Assembly: GCF_008704495.1 (NCBI RefSeq)
Contig: NZ_CP023699.1
Span: 7,006,001 to 7,070,000, forward strand
DNA: 64,000 nucleotides
From: Streptomyces kanamyceticus
GTDB lineage: Bacteria > Actinomycetota > Actinomycetes > Streptomycetales > Streptomycetaceae
Reading direction: 5' to 3'
The notes under the pieces are model-generated. The model ran no database searches. It saw nothing but the letters and a program-made list of their open reading frames with translations, and had not been told where the DNA came from. Below, one piece after another: positions 53,363 through 62,821 of the stretch. Positions within the stretch are counted from its first letter, which is position 1; each line of letters begins with the position of its first letter. A program made the position numbers and the translations under genes.

Positions 53363-56086
53363 ATGGACAAGCGGTACGAGGTCTACTGTCTGGCCGACAG
53401 ATTCTTCTACGAGACCCCGGACCGGCTGTCGTCCACGGGCACCCGAAGCGGTGCCCGAGAGTTCCCCGCCGCCCAGCGCCCGGTGCCCGAAGGATGGCGC
53501 TCCGCACGCTCCGGCGACTGGCTCTCCTTCGTCCCGCTCGACGACGAGGGAACCCCGCTCCCCACGCCCCAGCAGGGCTGGAAGATCCACGTCTCCGCCA
53601 CCCTGGAGAACGCCGACCGGATCGCGGCCCTCGTGTGGGACCACTGCGTGCCGCGCTCGGTCCCCTTCAAGTTCGTGCCCGCCAAGCACCTGCTGCACCT
53701 GCGCAACAGCAAGTACGCGGGCCGCGACATGAGCGGCAAGTTCGCCACCGTCTACCCGGCCGACGAGACTCAACTCCACGAGCTTCTCGATGAGTTGGGC
53801 AAGCTCCTCGAAGGGTTCGAAGGCCCTTACATCCTCACCGACCTGCGCTGGGAGCAGGGGCCGCTGTACGTCAGGTACGGCGCGTTCACCCGCCGCATGT
53901 GCGACGACGGCAAGGGCACCCTCGTGCCCGCCGTCGAGGACGGTGAAGGGCAGCTCGTGCCGGACGACCGCGGCCCCGCCTTCAAGGTCCCCGCGTGGGT
54001 GACGCTGCCCGACTTCCTCGAACCCGCGCTGGCCGCGCGCAACACGACGACCGTCGGCGACCTGCCGTACCGCATCGAGAAGGCCCTGCACTTCTCCAAC
54101 GGCGGCGGGGTCTACGCGGGCACCGACACCCGCGACGGCAGCAAGGTCGTCCTCAAGGAGGGCCGCCCGCACGCGGGCCTCGCCTCCGACGGCGCCGACG
54201 CCGTGGCCCGCCTCGAACGCGAGCGGGACGCCCTGGAGAAGCTCTCCGGGCTCGGCGTCGCACCCGAGGTGCGCGACTGGTTCCTCCTCGGCGAACACCG
54301 CTTCCTCGTCATGGACTTCCTGGAGGGCTCCACCCTCAACTCCTTCTTCGCCCACCGGCACCCGCTCTGTACCAGCGAGCCGGACGCCGCCGACATCTCG
54401 GAGTACACGGCCTGGGCGCTGCGCATGCACAGGGCCGTCGAGGAAGCCGTCGCCGCCGTGCACGAGCGGGGCGTCGTCTTCAACGACCTGCACCTGTTCA
54501 ACATCATGGTCGCGCCCGACGAACAGTCCGTATCGCTCCTCGACTTCGAGGCCGCTGCGGCCGTCGGCGACCAGGGGCGCCAGATCGTCGCGCACCCCGG
54601 ATTCCTCGCGCCGCCGGACCGCACGGGCGTCGACGTCGACCGCTACGCACTGGCCTGTCTGCGGCTCGCCCTCTTCCTGCCGATCACCACGCTGCTCTCC
54701 ATAGACCGGGGCAAGGCCGCGCACTTCGCGCAGGTGATCGCCACCGAATTCCCCGACGTGCCCGCCGAGTTCCTGGCCGAGGCCGTGGCCGAGATCGACC
54801 GCGGCGCACCGGGCGGGGACGCCGGGGCCGTCGGGGACGAGCGGGCGCCGGTCCGCGAAGCGGGAGACACGGAGGCCCTGGAGAACGGCCTTCCGGAGGG
54901 GGGCGGGACCGGCGCCGCCAGGCCCGCGGCCCGGGCGGCCGCTCCACTGGTCGACCCGGCCGACTGGCCCTACAGCCGCGACTCGATGGTCAAGGCCATC
55001 CTCGCGTCCGCCACCCCCGAGCGCGACGACCGGCTCTTCCCCGGCGACATCTCGCAGTTCGCCGAAGGCGGCGGGCTCGGCCTCGCGCACGGCGCCGCCG
55101 GTGTGCTGCTGGCCCTCGCCGAGAGCGGCGCGGAACGGTACGAGGAGGGCGAGCGCTGGCTCCTCAAGCACAGCGAACCCGCCCCGGCGGGAACCCCGTT
55201 GGGGCTCCACGACGGACTCGCGGGCATCGCCCACGTACTCGACAGGCTAGGCCACCGCGAGCGCGCGCTCGACCTGACGGAGCTCATCCTCCAGGAGCGC
55301 TGGCAGCGGCTCCCCTCCGACCTGTACGGCGGCCTCGCCGGACTCGGCCTCGCCCTCGACTCCCTCGCGCAGAGCACCGGCGAGCGCACGCTCGGCCAGT
55401 ACGCGCTGCGCGCCGCCGAACTGCTCGGCGAACGGCTCACCGCCGAGGAACCGCCGAACGGCGGCCGACGCAGGGCCGGACTGCTGCGCGGCGCCACCGG
55501 GCCCGCCCTGCTCTTCCTGCGGCTGTACGAGCGAGGCGGCGACCCCGCCCTCCTGGACCTCGCCGCCCGCGCCCTGCGCGCGGACCTCGACCAGTGCGTG
55601 ACCCAGCCGCGGGACGGCAGCCTCGCCGTGAACGAGGGCTGGCGCACCATGCCCTACCTCGGCGAAGGCAGCGTCGGCATCGGCATGGTCATCGACGACT
55701 ACCTCACGCACCGGGACGACGAACGGTTCGAGGCGGCCCGCCCCGGCATCCTGGCCGCGGCGAACTCGCGCTTCTGCGTGCAGCCAGGGCTGTTCCAGGG
55801 ACGGGCCGGACTCCTCCTGCACGTCAACCGCAGCACCACACCGGGCATCACACCCGAGGACGTGGCCGCGCAGATCGAGGAGCTCGGCTGGTTCGCGATG
55901 TCGTACGCGGGCCAACTCGCCTTCCCCGGACACCAGATGCTGCGCCTTTCCATGGACCTCAACACCGGGACGGCGGGCTGCCTCCTCGCGCTCGCCACCG
56001 CGCTCGGCGACACCGGAGCGCACGTCCCCTTCCTGCCGCCGATCCGGCGGCCCCAGAGCCGGTCCCGCGACACCGCGGGGTCGTGA
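53363..56086 (+). CDS. ramC: Class III lanthipeptide synthetase LanKC (RamC-like)
   Basis: 907 aa. An N-terminal lyase domain (about 1-210), a Ser/Thr-kinase-like domain (about 230-500; KVVLKEGRP lysine, catalytic loop VVFNDLHLFN at 372-380, LLDFEAA) and a C-terminal LanC-like cyclase (about 560-890) follow each other. The cyclase lacks the CHG zinc ligands, as expected for class III. It phosphorylates, eliminates and cyclises Ser/Cys residues of the RamS-like precursor encoded 47 bp downstream, to make a SapB-type morphogenetic surfactant. A long Gly/Ala/Glu-rich insert joins kinase and cyclase. Confidence 0.92.
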   Translation: MDKRYEVYCLADRFFYETPDRLSSTGTRSGAREFPAAQRPVPEGWRSARSGDWLSFVPLDDEGTPLPTPQQGWKIHVSATLENADRIAALVWDHCVPRSVPFKFVPAKHLLHLRNSKYAGRDMSGKFATVYPADETQLHELLDELGKLLEGFEGPYILTDLRWEQGPLYVRYGAFTRRMCDDGKGTLVPAVEDGEGQLVPDDRGPAFKVPAWVTLPDFLEPALAARNTTTVGDLPYRIEKALHFSNGGGVYAGTDTRDGSKVVLKEGRPHAGLASDGADAVARLERERDALEKLSGLGVAPEVRDWFLLGEHRFLVMDFLEGSTLNSFFAHRHPLCTSEPDAADISEYTAWALRMHRAVEEAVAAVHERGVVFNDLHLFNIMVAPDEQSVSLLDFEAAAAVGDQGRQIVAHPGFLAPPDRTGVDVDRYALACLRLALFLPITTLLSIDRGKAAHFAQVIATEFPDVPAEFLAEAVAEIDRGAPGGDAGAVGDERAPVREAGDTEALENGLPEGGGTGAARPAARAAAPLVDPADWPYSRDSMVKAILASATPERDDRLFPGDISQFAEGGGLGLAHGAAGVLLALAESGAERYEEGERWLLKHSEPAPAGTPLGLHDGLAGIAHVLDRLGHRERALDLTELILQERWQRLPSDLYGGLAGLGLALDSLAQSTGERTLGQYALRAAELLGERLTAEEPPNGGRRRAGLLRGATGPALLFLRLYERGGDPALLDLAARALRADLDQCVTQPRDGSLAVNEGWRTMPYLGEGSVGIGMVIDDYLTHRDDERFEAARPGILAAANSRFCVQPGLFQGRAGLLLHVNRSTTPGITPEDVAAQIEELGWFAMSYAGQLAFPGHQMLRLSMDLNTGTAGCLLALATALGDTGAHVPFLPPIRRPQSRSRDTAGS

Positions 56087-56133
56087 CACCGCCCACAGGG
56101 AACTCACGAGTCCCCCGAGAGAGAGGGAAGTTC

Positions 56134-56259
56134 ATGGCACTTCTCGACCTGCAGAGCATGGAATCCGACGAGATGACCGGCGGCGGCCACGGTGGCGGCG
56201 GCAGCCTGGCCAGCCTCCTGCTGTGCTGGAGCGACGCGAGCATCGTTCTTTGTCTCTGA
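56134..56259 (+). CDS. ramS: SapB-type class III lanthipeptide precursor (RamS-like)
   Basis: 41 aa with GAGAGGGAAG upstream. The leader keeps the recognition motif LLDLQSME known from RamS (LFDLQ type). A Gly-rich spacer (GGGHGGGG) leads to the core SLASLLLCWSDASIVLCL. This has two S-x-x-S-x-x-x-C units (S24/S27/C31 and S33/S36/C40) that can become labionin or lanthionine rings. The core is very hydrophobic and differs from S. coelicolor SapB. The product likely lowers surface tension for aerial hyphae. Confidence 0.92.
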   Translation: MALLDLQSMESDEMTGGGHGGGGSLASLLLCWSDASIVLCL

Positions 56260-56292
56260 TGCTCAACCGCGCCTGACCGGCACGGTATTGAA

Positions 56293-56338
56293 GGCCCGGG
56301 CGGCACCCTGCGAGGGGCCCGCCCGGGCCGACCGTTTT
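56293..56338 (+). terminator. Hairpin with T-run between ramS and ramA
   Basis: GGCCCGGGCGG (56293-56303) and CCGCCCGGGCC (56319-56329) form a perfect 11-bp stem, followed by GACCGTTTT. It probably acts as a partial terminator that raises precursor mRNA relative to the transporter genes. Confidence 0.65.
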
Positions 56339-56420
56339 GGCCGAAGGCCGCGTGCGCGGCACGAGCTTCGAGGACGACGAACGAGACCGGCGCGACGAAG
56401 GCGACGAGGACCCGGACCGG

Positions 56421-58154
56421 ATGGCGACGACGACCCCCCGCCCGCACCAAACCCAACCCACCGACGACGCCCGCCTGTTGGGCGCCGCGACCCGCTACAG
56501 CGCCGCCCGCTGCGCGATCCTCGCGCTGTGCGCCCTCGCGAGCGCGGGCGCCGGACTGCTGCTGCCGCTCGCGATCGGCCGCGCCCTCGACGCCGTCCTG
56601 ACCGGCCACCTGACGGGGACGGGCGACGCCGACGCCACCCGCTGGATCGCCGCGTGCGCCGCGCTGATCACCGCGAGCGCCCTCCTCGACGCGCTCGACG
56701 GCGTCCTCACCGGCACCACCAACGCCCGCACCACCGCCTGGCTGCGCGGCCGCGTCACCGGACACGTGCTGGCCGTCGGACCGCGCACCACCGCGCGCTT
56801 CGCCCACGGCGACCTGGTGGCGCGCCTCATCGACAACGCGGCGCACGCGGGCATCGCGCCCGCCACCTTCGCCGCGCTCCTGGCCGCCCTGGTCACGCCC
56901 ATCGGTGCCGTGGTGGCCCTCGCGCTCATCGACGGCTGGCTCGCCGCGGTGTTCCTCGTCGGCGCACCCGTGCTCTTCCTGCTCCTGCGGACCTTCGTGC
57001 GCGTCTCCTCCGACTGCGTGGCGCGCTACCAGCGGGTCCAGGGGAACATCGCCGGGCGCCTGAGCGAGGCGATCGCCGGGGCGCGCACCGTCGCGGCCGC
57101 GCACACCCAGGACAAGGAGGCGGCGCGCGTCCTCGGCGAACTGCCCGAACTCGGCCGTCAGGGACGGCGGATGTGGCGGGTGCAGGGTCGCTCCCAGGCG
57201 CAGGCCGTCGCGGTCGCGCCGCTGCTGCAGATCGCGGTCGCCGCGGTCGCGGGCCTGCTGCTCATCCGGCACCGCATCTCGGTCGGCGACCTGCTCGCCG
57301 CGTCCCGGTACGCGGTGCTCGCCACCGGCATCGGCATGCTCGTGGGGCAGTTGAGCGGCCTGGTGCGGGCCAGGGCCGCGGCCCGCCGCCTCGAGGAAGT
57401 CCTCACCGAACCTCCGGCCTCGTACGGCGACAAGCAACTCCCCGCTGAGGGCGGCTTGTTGGAGCTGCGCGGTGTCATGGCGAGCCGTGGTGGGCGTACC
57501 GTCCTCAACGGCGTCGACCTGACGGTTCCCGCGGGCACCACGCTCGCCGTGGTCGGCCGCTCGGGCGCGGGCAAATCACTGCTCGCCGCGCTCGCCGGGC
57601 GGCTCGCCGACCCCGACGAAGGGGACGTACGCCTGGACGGGGTCCCGCTCCGCTCGCTCGACAGGACGGAACTGCGCCGCGAGGTCGGCTACGCCTTCGA
57701 GCGGCCCGCGCTGCTCGGCGCGACCCTGGAGGACACGATCGGCCTCGGCATCCCGCGTCCGGCGCCCGACCGGATCCGCGAGGCGGCCGGCGCCGCGCGC
57801 GCCGACACCTTCATCACCCGCCTCCCGGACGGTTACGCCACGCCCTGCGCGCAGGCGCCGCTCTCCGGTGGCGAGTCCCAACGCCTGGGCCTGGCAAGGG
57901 CGTTCGCGCGCGGCGGGCGGCTGCTGATCCTGGACGACGCGATGTCGAGCCTGGACACGGTCACCGAACACCACATCGCCGAGGCGCTGCTCCACCACAC
58001 CCCGCACCGCAGCCGCCTGATCATCGCCCACCGGGCCGCGACGGCGGCCCGCGCGGACGCGGTGGCCTGGCTCCACGACGGCCGGATCCGGGCGGTGGGC
58101 AGCCACGAGGAACTGTGGGAACGCCCGGAGTACCGGGAGGTGTTCGGCGCGTGA
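56421..58154 (+). CDS. ramA: ABC exporter, permease-ATPase (RamA-like)
   Basis: 577 aa from ATG 56421 (GAGGA upstream); in-frame alternatives start at 56337 (TTG) and are less supported. Six membrane helices in the first 320 residues precede an ATPase with Walker A VGRSGAGKSLL, signature LSGGESQRLGLA and Walker B LLILDDAMSSLD. With RamB it should export the modified RamS peptide. The LDDAMSSLD Walker B and D-loop have no catalytic Glu (D-A instead of E), so this half may be the degenerate site of a heterodimer. Its stop overlaps the ramB start. Confidence 0.88.
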   Translation: MATTTPRPHQTQPTDDARLLGAATRYSAARCAILALCALASAGAGLLLPLAIGRALDAVLTGHLTGTGDADATRWIAACAALITASALLDALDGVLTGTTNARTTAWLRGRVTGHVLAVGPRTTARFAHGDLVARLIDNAAHAGIAPATFAALLAALVTPIGAVVALALIDGWLAAVFLVGAPVLFLLLRTFVRVSSDCVARYQRVQGNIAGRLSEAIAGARTVAAAHTQDKEAARVLGELPELGRQGRRMWRVQGRSQAQAVAVAPLLQIAVAAVAGLLLIRHRISVGDLLAASRYAVLATGIGMLVGQLSGLVRARAAARRLEEVLTEPPASYGDKQLPAEGGLLELRGVMASRGGRTVLNGVDLTVPAGTTLAVVGRSGAGKSLLAALAGRLADPDEGDVRLDGVPLRSLDRTELRREVGYAFERPALLGATLEDTIGLGIPRPAPDRIREAAGAARADTFITRLPDGYATPCAQAPLSGGESQRLGLARAFARGGRLLILDDAMSSLDTVTEHHIAEALLHHTPHRSRLIIAHRAATAARADAVAWLHDGRIRAVGSHEELWERPEYREVFGA

Positions 58155-60031
58155 ACCCGCCCCGCCCGCCCCACACGCAAGGTCCCTATCGCCGTGGCGT
58201 CCGCTTCCTGTGGCGCAAGTGGCCGGTGGTGCTGCGGCTCGCGCTCTGGTCGGTCCTGGAGACCGGACAGACGTTCCTCACCGGATACGCCCTGGCGCGC
58301 GCCCTGGACGACGGATTCCTGGCGGGCGACGAGGCGGTCGGCCTCTGGTGGCTGGGCGCGGCCGGGCTCGGTGTGGTGGTCGCCGCGTACGGCACGGGGC
58401 GCGTGTACCGGGCCGTCGCCGACCTGGTGGAACCGCTCAGGGACTCCCTGGTGCGACAGGTCGTCGGCCGGGGCCTGCACGACGCGGACGGCGCCGCCGT
58501 GTCCCGGCTCACCCAGCAGGTGGAGATCGCCAGGGACACCTTCGCGGGCCTGATCATGGTCTCCCGCTCCTTCGTCTTCACGGCGATCGGCGCCCTGGTG
58601 GGCCTCTTCTCCCTGGACCCGCTGCTCCTCCTGGTGGTCGCGCCGCCGCTGCTCGCGGGCATCACGCTGTTCGTCGCGACGCTGCGTCCGCTGGCCAGGC
58701 GCCAGGAGGAGTTCCTCGTCGCGGACGAGGAACTCGCGAGCCAACTCGGCGTGGTCTGCCCCGGGTTGCGCGACGTCACGGCGGCGGGCGCGGAGGGCGA
58801 CGTCGCCGACGACCTGGGCCGGGGCGTCGCCACGGAGTACAGGACGGCCGCGGCCCTGGCCCGCTGGGGCATCCTGCGCACCGCGGCCCTGGCGATCGGC
58901 GGCCAGCTCCCGCTGGTCCTGCTCCTGGCCACGGCCCCCTGGCTCCTGGACAACGGAGTCACCCCGGGCGCCCTGGTAGGAGCCCTCGCCTACGTCACCC
59001 AGGCCCTGCTCCCCGCCCTCCACAACCTGGTCCACGGCCTGGGCACGAGCGGCTCCCGCCTGGCGATCGTGCTGCGGCGCCTGATCTGGGAGGGGCCGGG
59101 GGACGGGGGCGGTGCGGGAGTCGACGCAGGTCGCGGACCCCAGGGCCCGGCCCTTGAGCTTTCCTCCGTCACCTTCGCCTACGGCCCGCACGCCGAGCCC
59201 GTGCTGCGGAATCTGGGGCTCAGCGTGGCTCAGGGGGAGCACCTTGCCGTGGTGGGGCCCAGCGGGATCGGGAAGTCCACCTTGGCTGGAATTGTTGCCG
59301 GGTTGCTCGTGCCGGACGCGGGAGAGGTGCGCGTGGGGGGCAGTGGGGTGCGTGGGACGGAGGCCGTCGCTCGGCGCGTGCTCATTCCTCAGGAGGCGTA
59401 TGTCTTCACCGGGACGCTCAGGGAGAACCTGGGGTACCTGCGGTCGGAGCAGGTGCCGGAGGACGAGCTGGCCGGTGCGGCAGAGGTCGTGGGCCTCGCA
59501 CCGCTCGTCGCGCGCCTGGGTGGCTTCGACGCCGGCCTCGTACCCGGTGAACTGTCCGCGGGCGAGCGCCAGTTGATCGCGCTGACCCGCGCCTACGTCG
59601 CGTACGCCCCGCTCGCGATCCTCGACGAGGCGACCTGTCACCTCGACCCGGTCGCGGAGTCCCGCGCCGAGCGGGCCTTCGCGGCGCGCCCGGGCGGCAC
59701 CCTCCTGGTGATCGCGCACCGCATCAGCTCGGCCCGCCGTGCCGACCGGATCCTGGTGATGGACGGGGCACACGCCCTGTGCGGTCGGCACGACGAGCTG
59801 ATGGAGATCTCGCCCCTGTACCGGGACCTCAACGGGGCCGGTGACTGGAGCGAGGGCCGGGGTGGCGTCGGCTCAGACCCAGCCCTCGCCCTGCGAGATC
59901 CTTATGGCGTCGATCCTGTTCCGCGCCCCGGTCTTGCGGGTGATCGCGGCCATGTAGTTGCGCACCGTTCCGTTGGAGAGATGGAGACTGTGGGCGATCT
60001 CGGCGACGGAGGCGCCCCGCGCGGCGAGTGA
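58151..60031 (+). CDS. ramB: ABC exporter, permease-ATPase (RamB-like)
   Basis: 626 aa from GTG 58151, overlapping the ramA stop by 4 bp. Six membrane helices are followed by an ATPase with Walker A VGPSGIGKST, signature LSAGERQLIAL and canonical Walker B LAILDEATCHLD. It should form a heterodimer with RamA and provide the active site. The normal end of the family is around LYRDLNG; about 60 more residues (GVGSDPALALRDPYGVD...) follow, read from the antisense strand of ramR. This gives a 159-bp convergent overlap. Confidence 0.88.
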   Translation: MNPPRPPHTQGPYRRGVRFLWRKWPVVLRLALWSVLETGQTFLTGYALARALDDGFLAGDEAVGLWWLGAAGLGVVVAAYGTGRVYRAVADLVEPLRDSLVRQVVGRGLHDADGAAVSRLTQQVEIARDTFAGLIMVSRSFVFTAIGALVGLFSLDPLLLLVVAPPLLAGITLFVATLRPLARRQEEFLVADEELASQLGVVCPGLRDVTAAGAEGDVADDLGRGVATEYRTAAALARWGILRTAALAIGGQLPLVLLLATAPWLLDNGVTPGALVGALAYVTQALLPALHNLVHGLGTSGSRLAIVLRRLIWEGPGDGGGAGVDAGRGPQGPALELSSVTFAYGPHAEPVLRNLGLSVAQGEHLAVVGPSGIGKSTLAGIVAGLLVPDAGEVRVGGSGVRGTEAVARRVLIPQEAYVFTGTLRENLGYLRSEQVPEDELAGAAEVVGLAPLVARLGGFDAGLVPGELSAGERQLIALTRAYVAYAPLAILDEATCHLDPVAESRAERAFAARPGGTLLVIAHRISSARRADRILVMDGAHALCGRHDELMEISPLYRDLNGAGDWSEGRGGVGSDPALALRDPYGVDPVPRPGLAGDRGHVVAHRSVGEMETVGDLGDGGAPRGE

Positions 60032-60481
60032 CAGAACGCTCAACTCCCGTCGTGTCAGCGGCATTTGGGCGGCCTTGAGAAACCCGAACCCCAGTGAGTC
60101 GTCGACGAACCGCTGACCTGCCGCGACCTGTCTGATGCCGGTGATCAGCCGCTCCGGCTGGCTCGCCTTGTTCACGTAGCCGAGCGCGTTCGACTCGGCG
60201 GCACGGCGCAGCTGCCCCGGCCGGTCGGCGGTGGCGAGCACCAGGACGCGGCAGCCGCGACCGTGCGCCGAGGGGCCGGTCAGCTCGGTGAGCGGGGTGA
60301 GCGCGTACGTCGACTCGTCGTCCAGGTCCACCACGCAGAGATCGGGCCGTACGGTGCGCTGTCGGCCGTGGGCCTGTGACCACGGCGCATGGAACACCTC
60401 CAAGTCGGTTTCCCGGGCGAGACGTTCCGCCAGGGCTAATCGCAGTAGACAGGCGTCGTGCACGAGAAGTACCCGGATCAC
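59873..60481 (-). CDS. ramR: NarL/LuxR-type response regulator (RamR-like)
   Basis: 202 aa from GTG 60481 (GGAGG upstream). The receiver-like domain begins MIRVLLVHDACLLRLAL; the expected phosphoacceptor region is VVDLDDES. The LuxR-type helix-turn-helix is at the C-terminus (LTRRELSVLSLAARGASVAEIAHSLHLSNGTVRNYMAAITRK). RamR activates ramCSAB in S. coelicolor, and the adjacency supports the same here. No sensor kinase is adjacent, so RamR may act without phosphorylation. Its 3' end overlaps ramB. Confidence 0.9.
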   Translation of the reverse strand: MIRVLLVHDACLLRLALAERLARETDLEVFHAPWSQAHGRQRTVRPDLCVVDLDDESTYALTPLTELTGPSAHGRGCRVLVLATADRPGQLRRAAESNALGYVNKASQPERLITGIRQVAAGQRFVDDSLGFGFLKAAQMPLTRRELSVLSLAARGASVAEIAHSLHLSNGTVRNYMAAITRKTGARNRIDAIRISQGEGWV

Positions 60482-60623
60482 GCTCTGCCCCTCCAGCTCC
60501 CGCTCCGGTTGCCCCTTCAGGGACGCAGACCATTAATAGCGGTGAGTACCCCCGTCGTGACACTGAGAACTGGCCAAGGGGGAGTTAGGGGGCGCATTTG
60601 CCGGGCGCCTGTGCGCCCCCCTG

Positions 60624-61244
60624 TCACGCTCGGGGGGTCGCCGTGAGGTCGATGAGGCGGCAGACGGTCTCGATGTCGATCTTCACCTGGGCGATCGAGG
60701 CCCGCCCGGAGAGCCAGGTGATCAGCGCGGAGTGCCAGGTGTGCTCGATCACCCGCACCGCCGAGAGCTGCTGCGCGGTCGGCGGCTCCGACAGGCCCAT
60801 CGCGTCCAGGATGATCGCCGTGGTCAGCCGAGAGACGGTGTCGACCTCGGGGCTCACGGACCGGTCCGCGAAGGTCAGCGCCCGCACCATGGCGTCCGCG
60901 AGGTGCGGCTCGCGCTGCAGGGCGCGGAAGGCGCGCATCAGGGTCTCGGCGACCCGCTCGGCAGGGGTCTCACCGGCCGGGGGGCGCTTCCTGATCGTGG
61001 TGTGCATGTGCTGCAGCTGGTCCTGCATGGTGGCGACGAGCAGATGCACCTTGGAGGGGAAGTAGCGGTAGAGCGTGCCGAGCGCGACGCCCGCGGCCTC
61101 GGCGACCTCGCGCATCTGCACCGCGTCGAACCCGCCCCTGCTGGCCAGTTGGGCGCTCGCGTGCAGGATGCGGCGGCGGCGCGCCTCCTGGCGCTCGGTG
61201 AGGGGCGGCGTCGCAGGGCTCCCTGTCTTGGCTTCCGCTGTCAT
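60624..61244 (-). CDS. TetR family regulator, KstR-like
   Basis: 206 aa from ATG 61244 with GGAGGGGCAG upstream. The helix-turn-helix (RRRRILHASAQLASRGGFDAVQMREVAEAAGVALGTLYRYFPSK) is very close to mycobacterial KstR, repressor of cholesterol-degradation genes that is relieved by steroid-CoA intermediates. The ligand-binding part is also KstR-like in length. A KstR-like box (TGAAAC-TT-GTTCTA, 61390-61403) in its promoter suggests autoregulation; related boxes control the P450/thiolase and MBL/ALDH genes in this window. Confidence 0.85.
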   Translation of the reverse strand: MTAEAKTGSPATPPLTERQEARRRRILHASAQLASRGGFDAVQMREVAEAAGVALGTLYRYFPSKVHLLVATMQDQLQHMHTTIRKRPPAGETPAERVAETLMRAFRALQREPHLADAMVRALTFADRSVSPEVDTVSRLTTAIILDAMGLSEPPTAQQLSAVRVIEHTWHSALITWLSGRASIAQVKIDIETVCRLIDLTATPRA

Positions 61245-61389
61245 GTGCTGCCCCTCCGAAAACGCCTCACGAGATCGCACAGCATGGCAGGGAGCCCGCC
61301 GTGGCGCGAATCACCTGATCCGGGCCTTACAGCTCGCCTACCTGCCGGTAGATTCAGAGCTCGTTCAGCGATCATTCAGCGATCAAGTC

Positions 61390-61403
61390 TGAAACTTGTT
61401 CTA
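61390..61403. promoter_or_regulatory. KstR-like box in the kstR/glycosyltransferase intergenic region
   Basis: TGAAAC-TT-GTTCTA has two mismatches to TAGAAC-NN-GTTCTA and a perfect right half. It lies between the divergent TetR and glycosyltransferase genes, suggesting autoregulation and possible control of the glycosyltransferase operon. Confidence 0.6.
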
Positions 61404-61456
61404 GATTACCGTCCCGGCGTAACCTCGCGGACAACTGCAGGAGAAGGGGACCGAGA

Positions 61457-62821
61457 GTGACCGCTGAGGCCATGGAGGCAGGCCCCCGGAAGGGCTCGGC
61501 CGCCGAAGGTGATCGTCCGTTGCGCATCGCTCTCCTGACGTACAAAGGGAACCCGTTCTGCGGGGGACAGGGCGTCTACGTGCGCCACCTGTCGCGCGAG
61601 CTCGTCCGGCTCGGCCACCGCGTCGAGGTGATCGGCGCGCAGCCCTATCCGGTGCTCGACGAGGGCGAGGGCCTCGAAGGGCTCAGCCTCACCGAGCTCC
61701 CGAGCCTGGACCTCTACCGCTCGCCCGACCCCTTCCGCACCCCCAGGCGCGACGAGTACCGCGACTGGGTGGACGCCCTCGAAGTGGCGACGATGTGGAC
61801 CGGCGGCTTCCCCGAGCCCGCCACGTTCAGCCTGCGCGCCCGGCGCCATCTGCGCGCCAGACGCGGCGAGTTCGACGTCGTGCACGACAATCAAACCCTG
61901 GGATACGGCCTGTTGGGCGATCTCGGCGCCCCGCTGGTCACCACGATCCACCACCCCATCACCGTCGACCGGCAGCTCGAACTGGACGCCGCGCCCGACC
62001 TCAAGCGCCGCATGTCGGTGCGCCGTTGGTACGCGTTCACCCGCATGCAGAAGCGCGTCGCGCGCCGCCTGCCCTCGGTGCTCACCGTCTCCGGCACCTC
62101 GCGCCAGGAGATCATCGACCACCTCGGCGTACACGACGACCGCATCGACGTCGTCCACATCGGCGCCGACACCGACCTCTTCTCGCCCGACCCCTCGGTC
62201 GCCGAGGTGCCGGGCCGGATCGTCACGACCTCCAGCGCCGACGTCCCCCTCAAGGGCCTCATATACCTGGTCGAGGCGCTCGCCAAGGTGCGCACCGAGA
62301 ACCCCGCCGCCCACCTCGTCGTGGTGGGCAAGCGCGCCGAGGACGGCCCGGTCGCCCAGGCCATCGAGCGGCACGGCCTCGCGGGCTCGATCGAGTTCGT
62401 CAAGGGCATCACCGACGCCGAGCTCGTCGACCTGGTCCGCTCGGCGCAGGTCGCCTGCGTCCCCTCCCTGTACGAGGGGTTCTCGCTGCCCGCGGCCGAG
62501 GCGATGGCCACCGGCAGACCGCTCCTCGCCACCACCGGCGGCGCGATCCCGGAGGTCGCGGGCCCCGATGGCGAGACCTGCGTCGCGGTGCCGCCCGGCG
62601 ACCCCGGCGCCCTCGCCGAAGGACTGACCCGGCTGCTCGGCGACGGCGAACTGCGGGCCAGGCTCGGCGCGGCAGGGCGTGCGCGGGTGCTCGCCAAGTT
62701 CACCTGGGCGCAGGCCGCCAAGGGCACCGCCGACCGCTACCGCGAGGCCATGAGCCGTTCCGCGGCCCAGAATCCCGGCCGCCCCGCGGCCACCCCGACG
62801 TACTCCGGGAGCCATCGCTGA
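61457..62821 (+). CDS. Glycosyltransferase family 4 (GT-B)
   Basis: 454 aa, GTG start with AGGAGAAGGGG upstream. GT-B family 4 features are IALLTYKGNPFCGGQGVYVRHL (acceptor domain), the nucleotide-sugar domain with VVHIGADTDLFSPD, and the donor-binding EX7E-type motif PSLYEGFSLPAAEAMATGRP. It would transfer a sugar from a nucleotide donor to a lipid or small molecule. It starts a coupled operon with a methyltransferase and a prenyltransferase-like gene and is divergent from the KstR-like regulator. Confidence 0.9.
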   Translation: MTAEAMEAGPRKGSAAEGDRPLRIALLTYKGNPFCGGQGVYVRHLSRELVRLGHRVEVIGAQPYPVLDEGEGLEGLSLTELPSLDLYRSPDPFRTPRRDEYRDWVDALEVATMWTGGFPEPATFSLRARRHLRARRGEFDVVHDNQTLGYGLLGDLGAPLVTTIHHPITVDRQLELDAAPDLKRRMSVRRWYAFTRMQKRVARRLPSVLTVSGTSRQEIIDHLGVHDDRIDVVHIGADTDLFSPDPSVAEVPGRIVTTSSADVPLKGLIYLVEALAKVRTENPAAHLVVVGKRAEDGPVAQAIERHGLAGSIEFVKGITDAELVDLVRSAQVACVPSLYEGFSLPAAEAMATGRPLLATTGGAIPEVAGPDGETCVAVPPGDPGALAEGLTRLLGDGELRARLGAAGRARVLAKFTWAQAAKGTADRYREAMSRSAAQNPGRPAATPTYSGSHR

